Assembly (NCBI RefSeq): GCF_025751495.1
Contig: NZ_JAOWKZ010000005.1
Span: 310,001 to 374,000, forward strand
Source of the DNA: Albidovulum litorale
GTDB taxonomy: Bacteria; Pseudomonadota; Alphaproteobacteria; Rhodobacterales; Rhodobacteraceae
Direction: 5' to 3'
DNA length: 64,000 bases
Part shown: positions 36,100-44,549 of the stretch, in pieces
Layout: the number at the start of each line of letters is the position of its first letter
How positions within the stretch are numbered: position 1 is the stretch's first letter
Notes under the pieces: generated by a model
The model's input: only the letters and a program-made list of their open reading frames with translations
The model's database searches: none
Told to the model about the DNA's origin: nothing
Program-made: the position numbers and the translations under genes

Positions 36100-37041
36100 A
36101 TGATGCCCCGAAATCTGGACCTGACGGCCTTACGCGCCCTTGTCGCCGTTGCGGATTCCGGCGGTGTGACCCGGGCGGCCGGTCTTCTGAACCTTACCCA
36201 GTCGGCTGTTTCCATGCAGATCAAGCGGCTGGAGGAAGGGTTGGGGCAGAACTTCTTCACCCGCGCACAGCGAAAGCTGACCCTCACACCCGAAGGCGAG
36301 ATGCTGGCCCAATACGCCCGCCGTATGCTGACGCTCAACGACGAGGCCTTGTCGCGGCTGACGGACGAGGATTGCCGGACGGAAATCCGTCTCGGCGTCC
36401 CGCATGACATCGTCTACCCGGCGATCCCGCGTGTCTTGCAGCAGCTCGCTGCGGTCTACCCCTGCGCCCGCATCAACCTTGTTTCCTCGTTCACGAACAT
36501 GCTGAAAGACGGTTTTGCGAAGGGTGAGTTCGACCTCATCGTGACGACCGAGGAAGCGCCCGGAGAGGGCGGGGGTGTCATTGGCGAACTGCCTCTGGTC
36601 TGGGTCGGCGCGCCGGGCGGTGTGGCCTGGCACCAGCGGCCGCTGCGGCTTGGTTTCGAAGAGAATTGCCGTTTCCGGCCCATCGCTGTTGCCGCGCTGG
36701 ATAAGGCCGGCATCCCGTGGGAGATGTCGTTCACCGGCCGTTCGAACGACACCATTCAGGCCATGGTGGCGGCTGATCTGGCTGTGACGGCGCGGATGCG
36801 TGGGCTTCTGCCAGAAGGCACGGCGGAAATTCGCGGCGCGGGCGAGCTGCCCTCGCTCGGCACGATGGGCATCTGCCTCTACGATGCCGGGGTCACCCGG
36901 GGTGAGGTGGTGGAGTGCCTGAAGGCTGAGATTGCCGAGGCCTATTCCGCATCGGCCACGCGAACGACGACCTTGCCGGTGGATTTGCGCTCGCGCAGGG
37001 TCGCCAACGCCTCGTCCGCCTTCTCCAGCGGAAATATGTGA
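36100..37041 (+). CDS. LysR family transcriptional regulator
   Basis: A 313-residue LysR protein. The helix-turn-helix is GGVTRAAGLLNLTQSAVSMQ (about residues 21-40) followed by IKRLEEGLGQNFFTRAQRKL. The effector domain runs to about residue 275. The start is taken as the ATG at 36100, 4 bases after AGGAG; the next codon is also ATG. The last 100 bases overlap the convergent quinone reductase gene, so the final 33 residues are unlike a normal LysR tail and may be an extension. It likely controls the divergent DUF1127 gene. Confidence 0.83.
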   Translation: MMPRNLDLTALRALVAVADSGGVTRAAGLLNLTQSAVSMQIKRLEEGLGQNFFTRAQRKLTLTPEGEMLAQYARRMLTLNDEALSRLTDEDCRTEIRLGVPHDIVYPAIPRVLQQLAAVYPCARINLVSSFTNMLKDGFAKGEFDLIVTTEEAPGEGGGVIGELPLVWVGAPGGVAWHQRPLRLGFEENCRFRPIAVAALDKAGIPWEMSFTGRSNDTIQAMVAADLAVTARMRGLLPEGTAEIRGAGELPSLGTMGICLYDAGVTRGEVVECLKAEIAEAYSASATRTTTLPVDLRSRRVANASSAFSSGNM

Positions 37042-37913
37042 GAGACATGCGGCCGGAGCCCGCCCTCTTCATACCAGCCGAATAGCGTGGACAGGCTGCC
37101 GGTCAGCACCTCGGGCCGGAACTTCAAGTAGCCTCCCCAGTAGAGGCCCAGCACTGAGATATTCTTGACGAGCAGGTGGTTGGCCGGGATTGGCGGCACC
37201 TTGCCGCTGGCAAAGCCGATCACGAGGATGCGGCCATCGGGTTTGGTGGCGCGGAACGCCGCCTCGAACTGGTCGCCGCCGATCGGATCATAGACGACAT
37301 CAGCTCCACCGAGCGCGCGGACCGCGTCGCGCAGATTGTCGGCTTCGCTGTCGATAAGGTGGTCGGACCCGGCAGCTTGCGCCGCCGCCAGTTTCTCCGC
37401 CCCCCTCGCACAGGCGATGACACGGGCACCCATGCGTTTTCCGATCTCCACCGCCGTCAAACCGACCCCGCCTGCCGCACCAAGGACCAGCAGCGTCTCG
37501 CCCGGTTGCAGCCGGGCCTTGTGATCCAGCGCCACATGGCTGGTGCCGTAAGTAATCTGAAATGCGGCGGCATCCTCAAAGGACATCGCCTCGGGCAGGG
37601 GAATGCAGCGTATGGCGGGAAAGCAACCATATTCGGCCAGCCCGCCACAATTCGCATAAACCGCAACCCGGGTGCCGGGAGGTGGGCCGTCAACGCCCGG
37701 GCCGAGCTTGTCTATCCAGCCGGCAGGTTCCATCCCCAATGTCAGAGGCGGATCAGGGCGTTCCTGATACTTGCCCTCAACCATCAGGAGATCGGCGAAG
37801 TTCAGTCCGCAGGTGGCGATGCGCAACCGGACCTCTCCTTTGCCGGGTTCCGGCACGGCTTGGTCGCCGAGTGCGGGGGCGATGCCGAACCGATCGATGC
37901 CGAACGCCTTCAT
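36942..37913 (-). CDS. NADPH:quinone oxidoreductase family protein
   Basis: A 323-residue medium-chain dehydrogenase/reductase of the zinc-free quinone reductase type. GLNFADLLMVEGKYQ, the PLTLGMEPAGWI loop, and the nucleotide motif LVLGAAGGVGLTAVEIGK are typical, and structural-zinc cysteines are absent. It would reduce quinones or enones with NADPH in the cytoplasm. The ATG at 37913 follows GGAGAATTTGG; 23 more residues upstream have no family likeness. It overlaps the convergent LysR gene by 100 bases. Confidence 0.85.
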   Translation of the reverse strand: MKAFGIDRFGIAPALGDQAVPEPGKGEVRLRIATCGLNFADLLMVEGKYQERPDPPLTLGMEPAGWIDKLGPGVDGPPPGTRVAVYANCGGLAEYGCFPAIRCIPLPEAMSFEDAAAFQITYGTSHVALDHKARLQPGETLLVLGAAGGVGLTAVEIGKRMGARVIACARGAEKLAAAQAAGSDHLIDSEADNLRDAVRALGGADVVYDPIGGDQFEAAFRATKPDGRILVIGFASGKVPPIPANHLLVKNISVLGLYWGGYLKFRPEVLTGSLSTLFGWYEEGGLRPHVSHIFPLEKADEALATLRERKSTGKVVVRVADAE

Positions 37914-38266
37914 CCAAATTCTCCGTTCCGGTGGCCGCGCTGCGGTGCGTATTCGCATGGGGACCATATCCGCGGTGGTCAAATGATTCTATAGGGTTAC
38001 GCTACGTCATTGATTGCGAATTGATAAATATAAGTACGCAAACATTCGCAAATTGCATTGCAAAATGCAAAGTAACCTCTGGGAGAGCGTGGTTTTGAAC
38101 GAGTGCGTTCAGATTGAGTGCCGGGGCATGTCTAAAAAGACAGGTCGAGTACATCCTTAAGATGAGTTATTCCTTGGGAGTGCAGTTTTTTGCTTATGGC
38201 GTAAGTGAACAGTGAATGTAGCAAGAAAATTGCGGTTTAAGTGGTGACGGAATATTGGAGAAGACA
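37914..38266. other. AT-rich gap before the XRE regulator
   Basis: 353 bases with no credible gene. The stretch around 37990-38075 is AT-rich and contains TTGCATT-GCAA-AATGCAA (38053-38070), a perfect inverted repeat, next to TTCGCAAATTGC, which repeats the TTGC unit. This is the likely control region of the XRE gene. Confidence 0.5.
38053..38070. promoter_or_regulatory. Inverted repeat upstream of XRE regulator
   Basis: TTGCATT (38053-38059) and AATGCAA (38064-38070) are exact reverse complements with a 4-base spacer. It lies about 200 bases before the XRE start. It may be an operator for the divergent quinone reductase or for the XRE gene. Confidence 0.35.
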
Positions 38267-38629
38267 ATGAAACACCCCGTTGATGTGCATGTCGGCAAGC
38301 GCGTCCGGCACCGGCGCTGGATGGTGGGCATGACCCAGCAGCAGCTCGCGGACAAGGTGGGCATCAAATTCCAACAGATTCAGAAATACGAAACCGGAAT
38401 GAACCGGATTTCGGCCTCGCGGCTCTGGGACATTTCCGACGCACTTGGCGTGCCGATCAGCTTCTTCTTCGAAGGGCTCGACTCGCGCAACAGCGTTGTC
38501 GAAGAGATCGATGGGGACATCCTGGCGGATAAGGAAGCGCTGATGCTTGTGCGCTCCTACTATGCGATCCCCGAAGCGCAGCGCCGCCGGTTATTCGACC
38601 TTGCAAAGGTTCTTTCAGACGTCGCCTGA
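38267..38629 (+). CDS. XRE family (Cro/CI-type) transcriptional regulator
   Basis: A 120-residue regulator with an N-terminal helix-turn-helix, MTQQQLADKVGIKFQQIQKYE (about residues 22-42, given here as one motif), then ISASRLWDISDALGVPISFFF. The C-terminal 45 residues form helices with no known ligand site. This single-domain class is common in alphaproteobacteria. The ATG at 38267 follows GGAGAAGAC; a TTG four codons earlier overlaps that site. The next gene starts 61 bases on. Confidence 0.82.
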   Translation: MKHPVDVHVGKRVRHRRWMVGMTQQQLADKVGIKFQQIQKYETGMNRISASRLWDISDALGVPISFFFEGLDSRNSVVEEIDGDILADKEALMLVRSYYAIPEAQRRRLFDLAKVLSDVA

Positions 38630-38690
38630 CGCGGCTTGACCCGACGGGGCGTTGGGGGATACCGCTGGCGCGAACCAGCCGAGGTCCCCG

Positions 38691-39491
38691 ATGCGCCCCA
38701 TTCCCGAGACCGAACGTGCCGCGTTGATCGCGACCGCCCATGCTCTGGCCGATGCCGCGCGCGCGGCGACGCTGGAGCATTTTCGTTCTGACGGTCTGTC
38801 GGCCATCACCAAAGTGGACACGCATTTCGATCCGGTAACAGTTGCCGACCGGGCTGCTGAGGAACGGATGCGTGCGATCCTTGCCGAGCTCAGGCCGAAT
38901 GACGGTATCCTTGGTGAGGAATACGGGGCAAGCACCGGGACTTCGGGGCTTACTTGGGTGCTCGACCCGATTGATGGCACGCGGGGTTATCTGTCAGGCA
39001 CGCCGACATGGGGCGTGCTAATCGCGGTTGGCGACGAACACGGCCCGCTCTTTGGTATCATCGACCAGCCCTATATCGGCGAACGTTTTGCAGGCGGGTT
39101 CGGGCAGGCGGGTCTTTCCGGGCCGCATGGACCCCGGACTTTGAAGACGCGTCCGGCGCGGTCGCTGAGCGAGGCGATCCTGTTCACCACCTTCCCTGAG
39201 GTCGGAACGAAGGATGAGCGTGCCGCTTTCCACCGGTTGTCGGTCGATGTCCGGCTGACCCGCTACGGAATGGATTGTTACGCCTATGCGCTGGTCGCTT
39301 CCGGGCAGGTCGATCTGGTCGTCGAGGCGGGATTGCAGCCCTACGACATTCAGGCGCCGATCGCTGTGATCGAGGCGGCGGGCGGTATCGTCACCGACTG
39401 GCAGGGCGGGCCAGCACATCAGGGCGGCAGAGTGCTTGCCGCCGCCAATGTTGAAATACACCGGTTGGCGATTGAACGGCTTAACGGCTGA
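38691..39491 (+). CDS. hisN: Histidinol-phosphatase, inositol monophosphatase family
   Basis: A 266-residue Mg-dependent phosphatase. The metal site shows Glu-Glu in ILGEEYG and DPIDGTRGYLSG (about residues 88-101), and the C-terminal Asp in LQPYDIQAPIAVIEAAGG. The GTRGYLSG wording and absence of the longer IMPase tail fit the HisN group, which removes phosphate from histidinol phosphate in histidine synthesis in bacteria lacking the HisB phosphatase. GAGG lies 6 bases before the ATG. Inositol-1-phosphatase or another small-molecule phosphatase is the alternative. Confidence 0.78.
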   Translation: MRPIPETERAALIATAHALADAARAATLEHFRSDGLSAITKVDTHFDPVTVADRAAEERMRAILAELRPNDGILGEEYGASTGTSGLTWVLDPIDGTRGYLSGTPTWGVLIAVGDEHGPLFGIIDQPYIGERFAGGFGQAGLSGPHGPRTLKTRPARSLSEAILFTTFPEVGTKDERAAFHRLSVDVRLTRYGMDCYAYALVASGQVDLVVEAGLQPYDIQAPIAVIEAAGGIVTDWQGGPAHQGGRVLAAANVEIHRLAIERLNG

Positions 39492-39645
39492 GGTAATTGT
39501 CCCGAAAATCTTGAAGGCGTTTCTCGTCCGCCTCTCTGGCCGGACTGACACTTACGTTCTATGATCTCGGACGCCGAGGCGAGTCCTTCCCCCTTCTGTC
39601 GTCCGGCCGTTCCCGCATCGCCGAAGGGGTGGCAAAGGGGAACAT

Positions 39646-40983
39646 ATGTCTGAAATCCTGATCCGTAATGCCGATGCCGTGGCGACGATGAATGCCGCGC
39701 GCGCCGAACTGGCCGGAGGTGACGTCCTGATCCGGGGCGGCATCATAGCCGAAGTGGGGCAGGGGCTGGCAACTACCGGAGAGGTTATCGAGGCGCGCGG
39801 TTGTGTGGTGACGCCGGGCCTTGTGAATACCCATCACCACCTCTACCAGACCCTCACCCGCGCCGTGCCGGGTGGGCAAGACGCGCTTCTATTCGGTTGG
39901 CTTAAAACGCTCTACCCGATCTGGTCGCGCTTCGGGCCCGAGGAGATGCGGGTCTCGGCGCTGGCGGGTCTTGCCGAACTGGCACTGTCGGGCGGTACGC
40001 TGACATCGGACCATCTTTATCTCTACCCGAACGGGTCCCGGCTGGAGGACACGATCGACGCAGCGCGCGAGATCGGCCTCAGGTTCCACCCGACACGCGG
40101 CGCGATGTCTATCGGGGAAAGCGCGGGCGGGTTGCCACCCGACAGTCTCGTTGAGGATGAGGCGGCGATTCTGAAGGATATGGAGCGGGTGGTGGACGCG
40201 TTTCACGACCCCGCCGAGGGCGCGATGGTCCGCGTCGGTCTCGCCCCCTGTTCGCCCTTCTCCGTCAGCCGCGACCTGATGCGAGAGGCCGCGCTGCTGG
40301 CGCGCGACAAGGGGGTGATGCTGCACACTCATCTGGCCGAGAATGACGAAGACATCGCCTATTCTCTGGAAAAGTTCGGCTGCCGCCCCGGCCAGTATGC
40401 CGAAGATCTGGGTTGGACCGGCGTGGATGTCTGGCACGCCCATTGCGTGAAACTCGACGCGGGCGAGATCGGCCTCTTCGCCCGGTCCCGCACCGGCGTG
40501 GCCCATTGCCCCTGTTCGAACTGCCGCCTTGGCTCCGGCATCGCGCCGGTGCGGTCCATGCGCGATGTCGGCGTCAAGGTGGGGTTGGGCGTCGATGGCT
40601 CTGCCTCGAACGACGCGGGCAACCTGGTTGCCGAGGCGCGGCAGGCGATGCTGTTGCAGCGGGTGGCGAATGGCGCCGATGCGATGTCAGCGCGCGAGGC
40701 GCTGGAGATTGCGACGCTGGGCGGCGCGCAGGTGCTGGGGCGGACGGATTGCGGGTCGCTGGAACGCGGTAAACGCGCCGATATCGCGATATGGGACATG
40801 TCGGGGATCGAGGCCGCTGGCAGCTGGGACCCCGTTGCGGCGCTGCTTCTCTGTGGCCCAACGCGGGTGCGCGATCTTTTCGTTGAAGGGCGGCAGGTCG
40901 TGCGCGACGGTCATATCACGACGCTTGATTTTCCGCGCGTCATCGAGACCCAGAACCGTCTTGCACGGCGGCTGATGGTGTAA
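39646..40983 (+). CDS. 8-oxoguanine deaminase
   Basis: A 445-residue amidohydrolase with metal ligands in NTHHHLYQTLTR (HxH), LHTHLAEND, WHAHCVKLD and the Asp of GLGVDGSASND. Those segments and CPCSNCRLGSGIAPVR match 8-oxoguanine deaminase, which converts the oxidised base to urate; related cytosine/TRZ-like hydrolases have different loops. Convergent with guanine deaminase, 82 bases apart, so two purine-base deaminases lie together. Substrate is by family recognition, and isocytosine is also accepted by known members. Confidence 0.82.
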   Translation: MSEILIRNADAVATMNAARAELAGGDVLIRGGIIAEVGQGLATTGEVIEARGCVVTPGLVNTHHHLYQTLTRAVPGGQDALLFGWLKTLYPIWSRFGPEEMRVSALAGLAELALSGGTLTSDHLYLYPNGSRLEDTIDAAREIGLRFHPTRGAMSIGESAGGLPPDSLVEDEAAILKDMERVVDAFHDPAEGAMVRVGLAPCSPFSVSRDLMREAALLARDKGVMLHTHLAENDEDIAYSLEKFGCRPGQYAEDLGWTGVDVWHAHCVKLDAGEIGLFARSRTGVAHCPCSNCRLGSGIAPVRSMRDVGVKVGLGVDGSASNDAGNLVAEARQAMLLQRVANGADAMSAREALEIATLGGAQVLGRTDCGSLERGKRADIAIWDMSGIEAAGSWDPVAALLLCGPTRVRDLFVEGRQVVRDGHITTLDFPRVIETQNRLARRLMV

Positions 40984-41020
40984 GGGGGCTTCCAGCCCCC
41001 TCTTGCCGCTCGCGCGGCAA
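40983..41020. terminator. Tandem hairpins between the two deaminase genes
   Basis: AGGGGGCT-TCC-AGCCCCCT (40983-41001) is followed at once by TTGCCGC-TCGC-GCGGCAA (41003-41020). They lie between convergent genes and probably end transcription from both sides. Confidence 0.6.
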
Positions 41021-41065
41021 TTCACCCCTCGGGAGTGTTTTCCGACAGAAAGTTATCAAGCCCGG

Positions 41066-42346
41066 TCAGAGCAGGCGGCCGTTCACCCAGACCGCCTTCA
41101 CCGCGCGGTCGTCGCCCATCATGATCGTCGGGAAGAGCGCTTCCCAGATATCGCCCGCGCGGGCCGCGCGCTGGGCGATGGCGGGGGTGGAGGCGAGGTC
41201 GATGACAGCTATGTCGGCCTCCATCCCCACCGCGATATTGCCGATCCGGTCATCCGTGCGCAGCGACCGCGCCGCACCCTGCGTGGCCAGCCACCACAGC
41301 TCGGCCGGGTGCAGCGGGCGGCCACGCAGTTGTGCGACCTCATAAGCGGCGGCCATGGTGCGCAGCATGGAAAAGGACGACCCGCCGCCCGTATCCGTTG
41401 CCAGACCGATCCGGTGACCGGCGGCCGAGAGCCCGTCCATGTCGAACAGCCCCGAGCCGATGAAGGTGTTCGAGGTCGGGCAATGAATGAGGCTCGCATC
41501 GACCTCTTTCAACCGGTCGATTTCGCGTGGCTCCAGATAGATCGCATGGCCGAAGAGCGCACCGGGGCCTACGAGGCCATGCGCCTCGTAGGTGTCGAGA
41601 TAATCGCGCGCCGTCGGGAAGAGCGATTTGACCCAGGCGACCTCGTCGGTCTGCTCCGAGAGATGCGTCTGCATCAGGCAATCGGGATGCTCGGCCCAGA
41701 GCGCGCCCATCGCAGAGAGTTGCTCAGGTGTCGAGGTCGGCGAAAAGCGCGGCGTCACGACATAGGAGAGCCGGTCCACCCCATGCCATTTCTGCAAGAG
41801 CCGCTTGCTGTCGTCATAGGCCGTCCGCGCGGTATCCGTCAGCCCGTCCGGCGCGTTCCGGTCCATGCAGGTCTTGCCCGCATAGGCGCGCAAACCCCGC
41901 GTCCGGGCCTCGCCAAAGAACGCGTCAACGCTTTCGGGGTGGATCGTGCAGTAGGAACAGACCGTCGTGGTGCCGTTCGACAGCGTCAGTTCGAAATACC
42001 GCGCCGCGATCTCGGCCGCATAGGCCGGGTCAGCGAATTTCATCTCTTCGGGAAAGGTATAGCTGTTAAGCCAGTCGATCAGCCTCTTGCCCCAGCTCGC
42101 GATCATCGCGGTCTGGGGGTAGTGGACATGGGCATCAACGAAACCGGCAGAGATCAGCGCATCGCCGTAATCCGTGACACGTGTTTGCGGGTTGGCGCGG
42201 CGCAGGTCGTCAGCCTCGCCCATCGCGACGATCTTTCCGCCATCGACAAGCACCCCGCCGCGCGCACTGTGAAGTGCCGCGCCCAAGCCTTCGGTCATCG
42301 GATTGCCCCCGAAGCTCAGCACCTGTCCGATCAGGAGGTCCGCCAT
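41066..42346 (-). CDS. guaD: Guanine deaminase
   Basis: A 426-residue zinc amidohydrolase converting guanine to xanthine. Metal ligands appear in DAHVHYPQTAMIASWG, QTHLSEQTDEV, FGHAIYLEP and the Asp of LATDTGGGSSFS. The segment SWGKRLIDWLNSYTFPEE is characteristic of guanine deaminase. The ATG at 42346 gives MADLLIGQVLSFG, the usual start; the 44 residues that could precede it are unconserved and Cys-rich. Divergent from mgtE by 130 bases. Confidence 0.92.
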   Translation of the reverse strand: MADLLIGQVLSFGGNPMTEGLGAALHSARGGVLVDGGKIVAMGEADDLRRANPQTRVTDYGDALISAGFVDAHVHYPQTAMIASWGKRLIDWLNSYTFPEEMKFADPAYAAEIAARYFELTLSNGTTTVCSYCTIHPESVDAFFGEARTRGLRAYAGKTCMDRNAPDGLTDTARTAYDDSKRLLQKWHGVDRLSYVVTPRFSPTSTPEQLSAMGALWAEHPDCLMQTHLSEQTDEVAWVKSLFPTARDYLDTYEAHGLVGPGALFGHAIYLEPREIDRLKEVDASLIHCPTSNTFIGSGLFDMDGLSAAGHRIGLATDTGGGSSFSMLRTMAAAYEVAQLRGRPLHPAELWWLATQGAARSLRTDDRIGNIAVGMEADIAVIDLASTPAIAQRAARAGDIWEALFPTIMMGDDRAVKAVWVNGRLL

Positions 42347-42476
42347 CTTTCCCACCTTCGCATTTCCGTTGCGCGCACAGTCTAAGCATTTGGCGGGCGC
42401 GGGGGAATCCGCCCTTTGCCCCTGTTTCTTTGAAACTCCTTCCGATAATGTCGCGGTAATCACGCAAGGGGGCAGC

Positions 42477-43859
42477 ATGGCGGAAATCGAGGAAGAGGTC
42501 GTCGAACGGGACGAGGACGACTATTCCCTCGATCCCGAGATCGTCGATGCGATCCTCGAAGCCGTCGAGACCGGCGATGCGGCGAGCATCGACGAGTTGA
42601 TGGAACCCCTTCACGCGGCCGATATCGCCGACCTTTTTGAACAGATCGGATCGGCCGACCGGGCGGCGCTGATCGGTCTCTGGTCGCGTGGCATTGACGG
42701 CGAGATCCTGTCGGAACTCGACGAATCCATCCGAGAAGAGGTGATCGAGCTTCTGCCGCACGAGGTCCTTACCGAGGCGGTGCGGGAACTCGACTCCGAC
42801 GATGTCGTCGACCTGATCGAAGACCTTGAGGAGCCGCAGCAGGAACGAATCCTCGGTGCGCTGGAGGACAGTGACCGGGCCGCGGTCGAACAGTCACTGA
42901 CCTATCCGGAATACTCCGCCGGTCGTCTGATGCAGCGCGAGGTAGTGACGGCGCCAGATGACTGGACGGTCGGGCAGGCGATTGATTTCCTGAGAAATGC
43001 CAAGGAATTGCCGGATCAGTTCTACCATGTGATCCTGATCGATCCGCGCTGGCACCCTACGGGCTATGTGACGCTTGGCAAGCTTCTGTCGTCCAAGCGC
43101 GCGGTGCAGCTGACCGATATCACCGAGGACAGCTTCCGCACCATCGACGTGATGGAGGAGGAAGGCGACGTCGCCTATGCCTTCAACCAATACCACCTGA
43201 TCTCGGCCCCGGTCGTGGATGCCGATGACCGGCTGGTCGGTGTCATCACAATCGACGACGCGATGGCCGTGCTTGATGAGGAACATGAGGAAGACATCCT
43301 GCGTCTGGCCGGTGTGGGCGAGGGGTCCCTTTCGGACAGCGTGGTCGAGACGACGAAGCAGCGTCTGCCGTGGCTGGCTGTGAACCTCGTGACCGCCATT
43401 CTTGCCTCTATCGTCATCGCCCAGTTCGAAGGGGTGATCGCGCAGATCGTGGCGCTGGCCGTCCTGATGCCCATCGTCGCCTCAATGGGCGGCAATGCCG
43501 GGACGCAGGCCCTGACGGTTGCGGTGCGCGCCATAGCCACCCGCGACCTCACGGGGTCCAACGTCTGGCGGGTTGTCCGGCGCGAGGCGGCAGTGGGTTT
43601 GGTAAATGGCGTCATCTTCGCAATCGTCATGGGCACGGTTGGCTGGATCTGGTTCGGCTCGGCAATGATCGGCGTGGTGCTGGCTGCCGCAATGGTGGTC
43701 AATCTTGTCGTTGCCGGGCTGGCGGGCATCCTCGTGCCCGTGGCACTGGAAAAGGCAGGTGTAGACCCCGCGTTGGCCTCGGGCGCTTTCGTGACGACGG
43801 TGACCGATGTCGTGGGGTTCTTCGCCTTCCTCGGACTGGCGGCAATGGTGCTTTTGTGA
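42477..43859 (+). CDS. mgtE: Magnesium transporter MgtE
   Basis: A 460-residue Mg2+ channel. The acidic N-terminal superhelical domain (about residues 30-135) and a pair of CBS domains (about 140-260, with DQFYHVILIDPRWHPTGYV and HLISAPVVDADDRLVGVITIDDAM) sense cytoplasmic Mg2+. Five membrane helices follow, containing PIVASMGGNAGTQAL and the pore-lining segments. ATG at 42477 after AAGGGGGCAGC. The gap before it is too short for a leader riboswitch. The stop overlaps the next gene's GTG start. Confidence 0.94.
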   Translation: MAEIEEEVVERDEDDYSLDPEIVDAILEAVETGDAASIDELMEPLHAADIADLFEQIGSADRAALIGLWSRGIDGEILSELDESIREEVIELLPHEVLTEAVRELDSDDVVDLIEDLEEPQQERILGALEDSDRAAVEQSLTYPEYSAGRLMQREVVTAPDDWTVGQAIDFLRNAKELPDQFYHVILIDPRWHPTGYVTLGKLLSSKRAVQLTDITEDSFRTIDVMEEEGDVAYAFNQYHLISAPVVDADDRLVGVITIDDAMAVLDEEHEEDILRLAGVGEGSLSDSVVETTKQRLPWLAVNLVTAILASIVIAQFEGVIAQIVALAVLMPIVASMGGNAGTQALTVAVRAIATRDLTGSNVWRVVRREAAVGLVNGVIFAIVMGTVGWIWFGSAMIGVVLAAAMVVNLVVAGLAGILVPVALEKAGVDPALASGAFVTTVTDVVGFFAFLGLAAMVLL

Positions 43860-44410
43860 CGTTGACGGAAATCAAGAAAAACGCGCGGGCAGAGGCATTC
43901 GCCCGCCGCAAGGATGCCTTTGCGGCGCGGTCGGCGGCGGATTGCGACCGGCTAAAAACGGTACTGGTCGACCACGCGGGTAAGGTGCTGGCAGGCTATA
44001 TGCCTATGCGGACCGAGATCGATTGCCTGCCCGCGATGGCGGCCCATGCTGGCCCCGTGGGCGTGCCGGTGATCCTCGCCGCCGCGACGCCGCTGAAGTT
44101 CCGCAGATGGAGCGCGGATGCGACGATGGTCGCGGGTGAGTTCGGCGCGCTTATTCCCGAAACCGGCGACTGGGTGGAGCCCGATGTGCTAATCGTGCCG
44201 CTTCTGGCCTTTGACCGGCGCGGCTACCGGCTAGGGTATGGCGGCGGGTTCTATGATCGGACACTTGAGGGGCTCAGATCGCGAAAGCCGGTGGTCGCCA
44301 TCGGCTTTGCCTTCTCGGCGCAGGAAGTTGATGAGGTGCCGATTGAGCCGACGGATGAGCCGCTCGATTTGATCGTGACCGAGCGTGAGATATTCAAGCC
44401 TGCCCATTGA
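43856..44410 (+). CDS. 5-formyltetrahydrofolate cyclo-ligase
   Basis: A 184-residue ATP-dependent enzyme that converts 5-formyl-THF to 5,10-methenyl-THF, returning a stored folate to use. The C-terminal signature GYGGGFYDRTLEGL and the LIVPLLAFDRRGYRLG strand before it are complete. The start is a GTG overlapping the mgtE stop (GTGA), with a TTG two codons on as alternative. This gene sits next to 6S RNA in some bacteria, but none is recognised here. Confidence 0.9.
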   Translation: MTLTEIKKNARAEAFARRKDAFAARSAADCDRLKTVLVDHAGKVLAGYMPMRTEIDCLPAMAAHAGPVGVPVILAAATPLKFRRWSADATMVAGEFGALIPETGDWVEPDVLIVPLLAFDRRGYRLGYGGGFYDRTLEGLRSRKPVVAIGFAFSAQEVDEVPIEPTDEPLDLIVTEREIFKPAH

Positions 44411-44549
44411 GCAGACCAAATTCTTCTACGCGCGGTGATTTCCAGAAGATCTGCAGGCAGCGGCATTGATCAGGCAGCGCGTGGCGTGACCCGCGTGCTG
44501 CGCAATCGCGGCCCTTGCCCTTATGCGCGCCGCACCTTACGCAGGGCGC

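Noticed and set aside
41003-42385. Plus-strand open frame of 460 codons opposite guanine deaminase
   Set aside because: Antisense shadow; it reads Arg-rich nonsense and would start in the terminator hairpins.
42347-42476. Magnesium riboswitch (M-box) before mgtE
   Set aside because: Only 130 bases separate mgtE from the divergent guaD, and no M-box stem pattern is seen.
44411-44549. 6S RNA next to the 5-formyl-THF cyclo-ligase gene
   Set aside because: This neighbourhood holds 6S RNA in some bacteria, but the 139-base gap is short and I do not see the closing stem and open bubble pattern.
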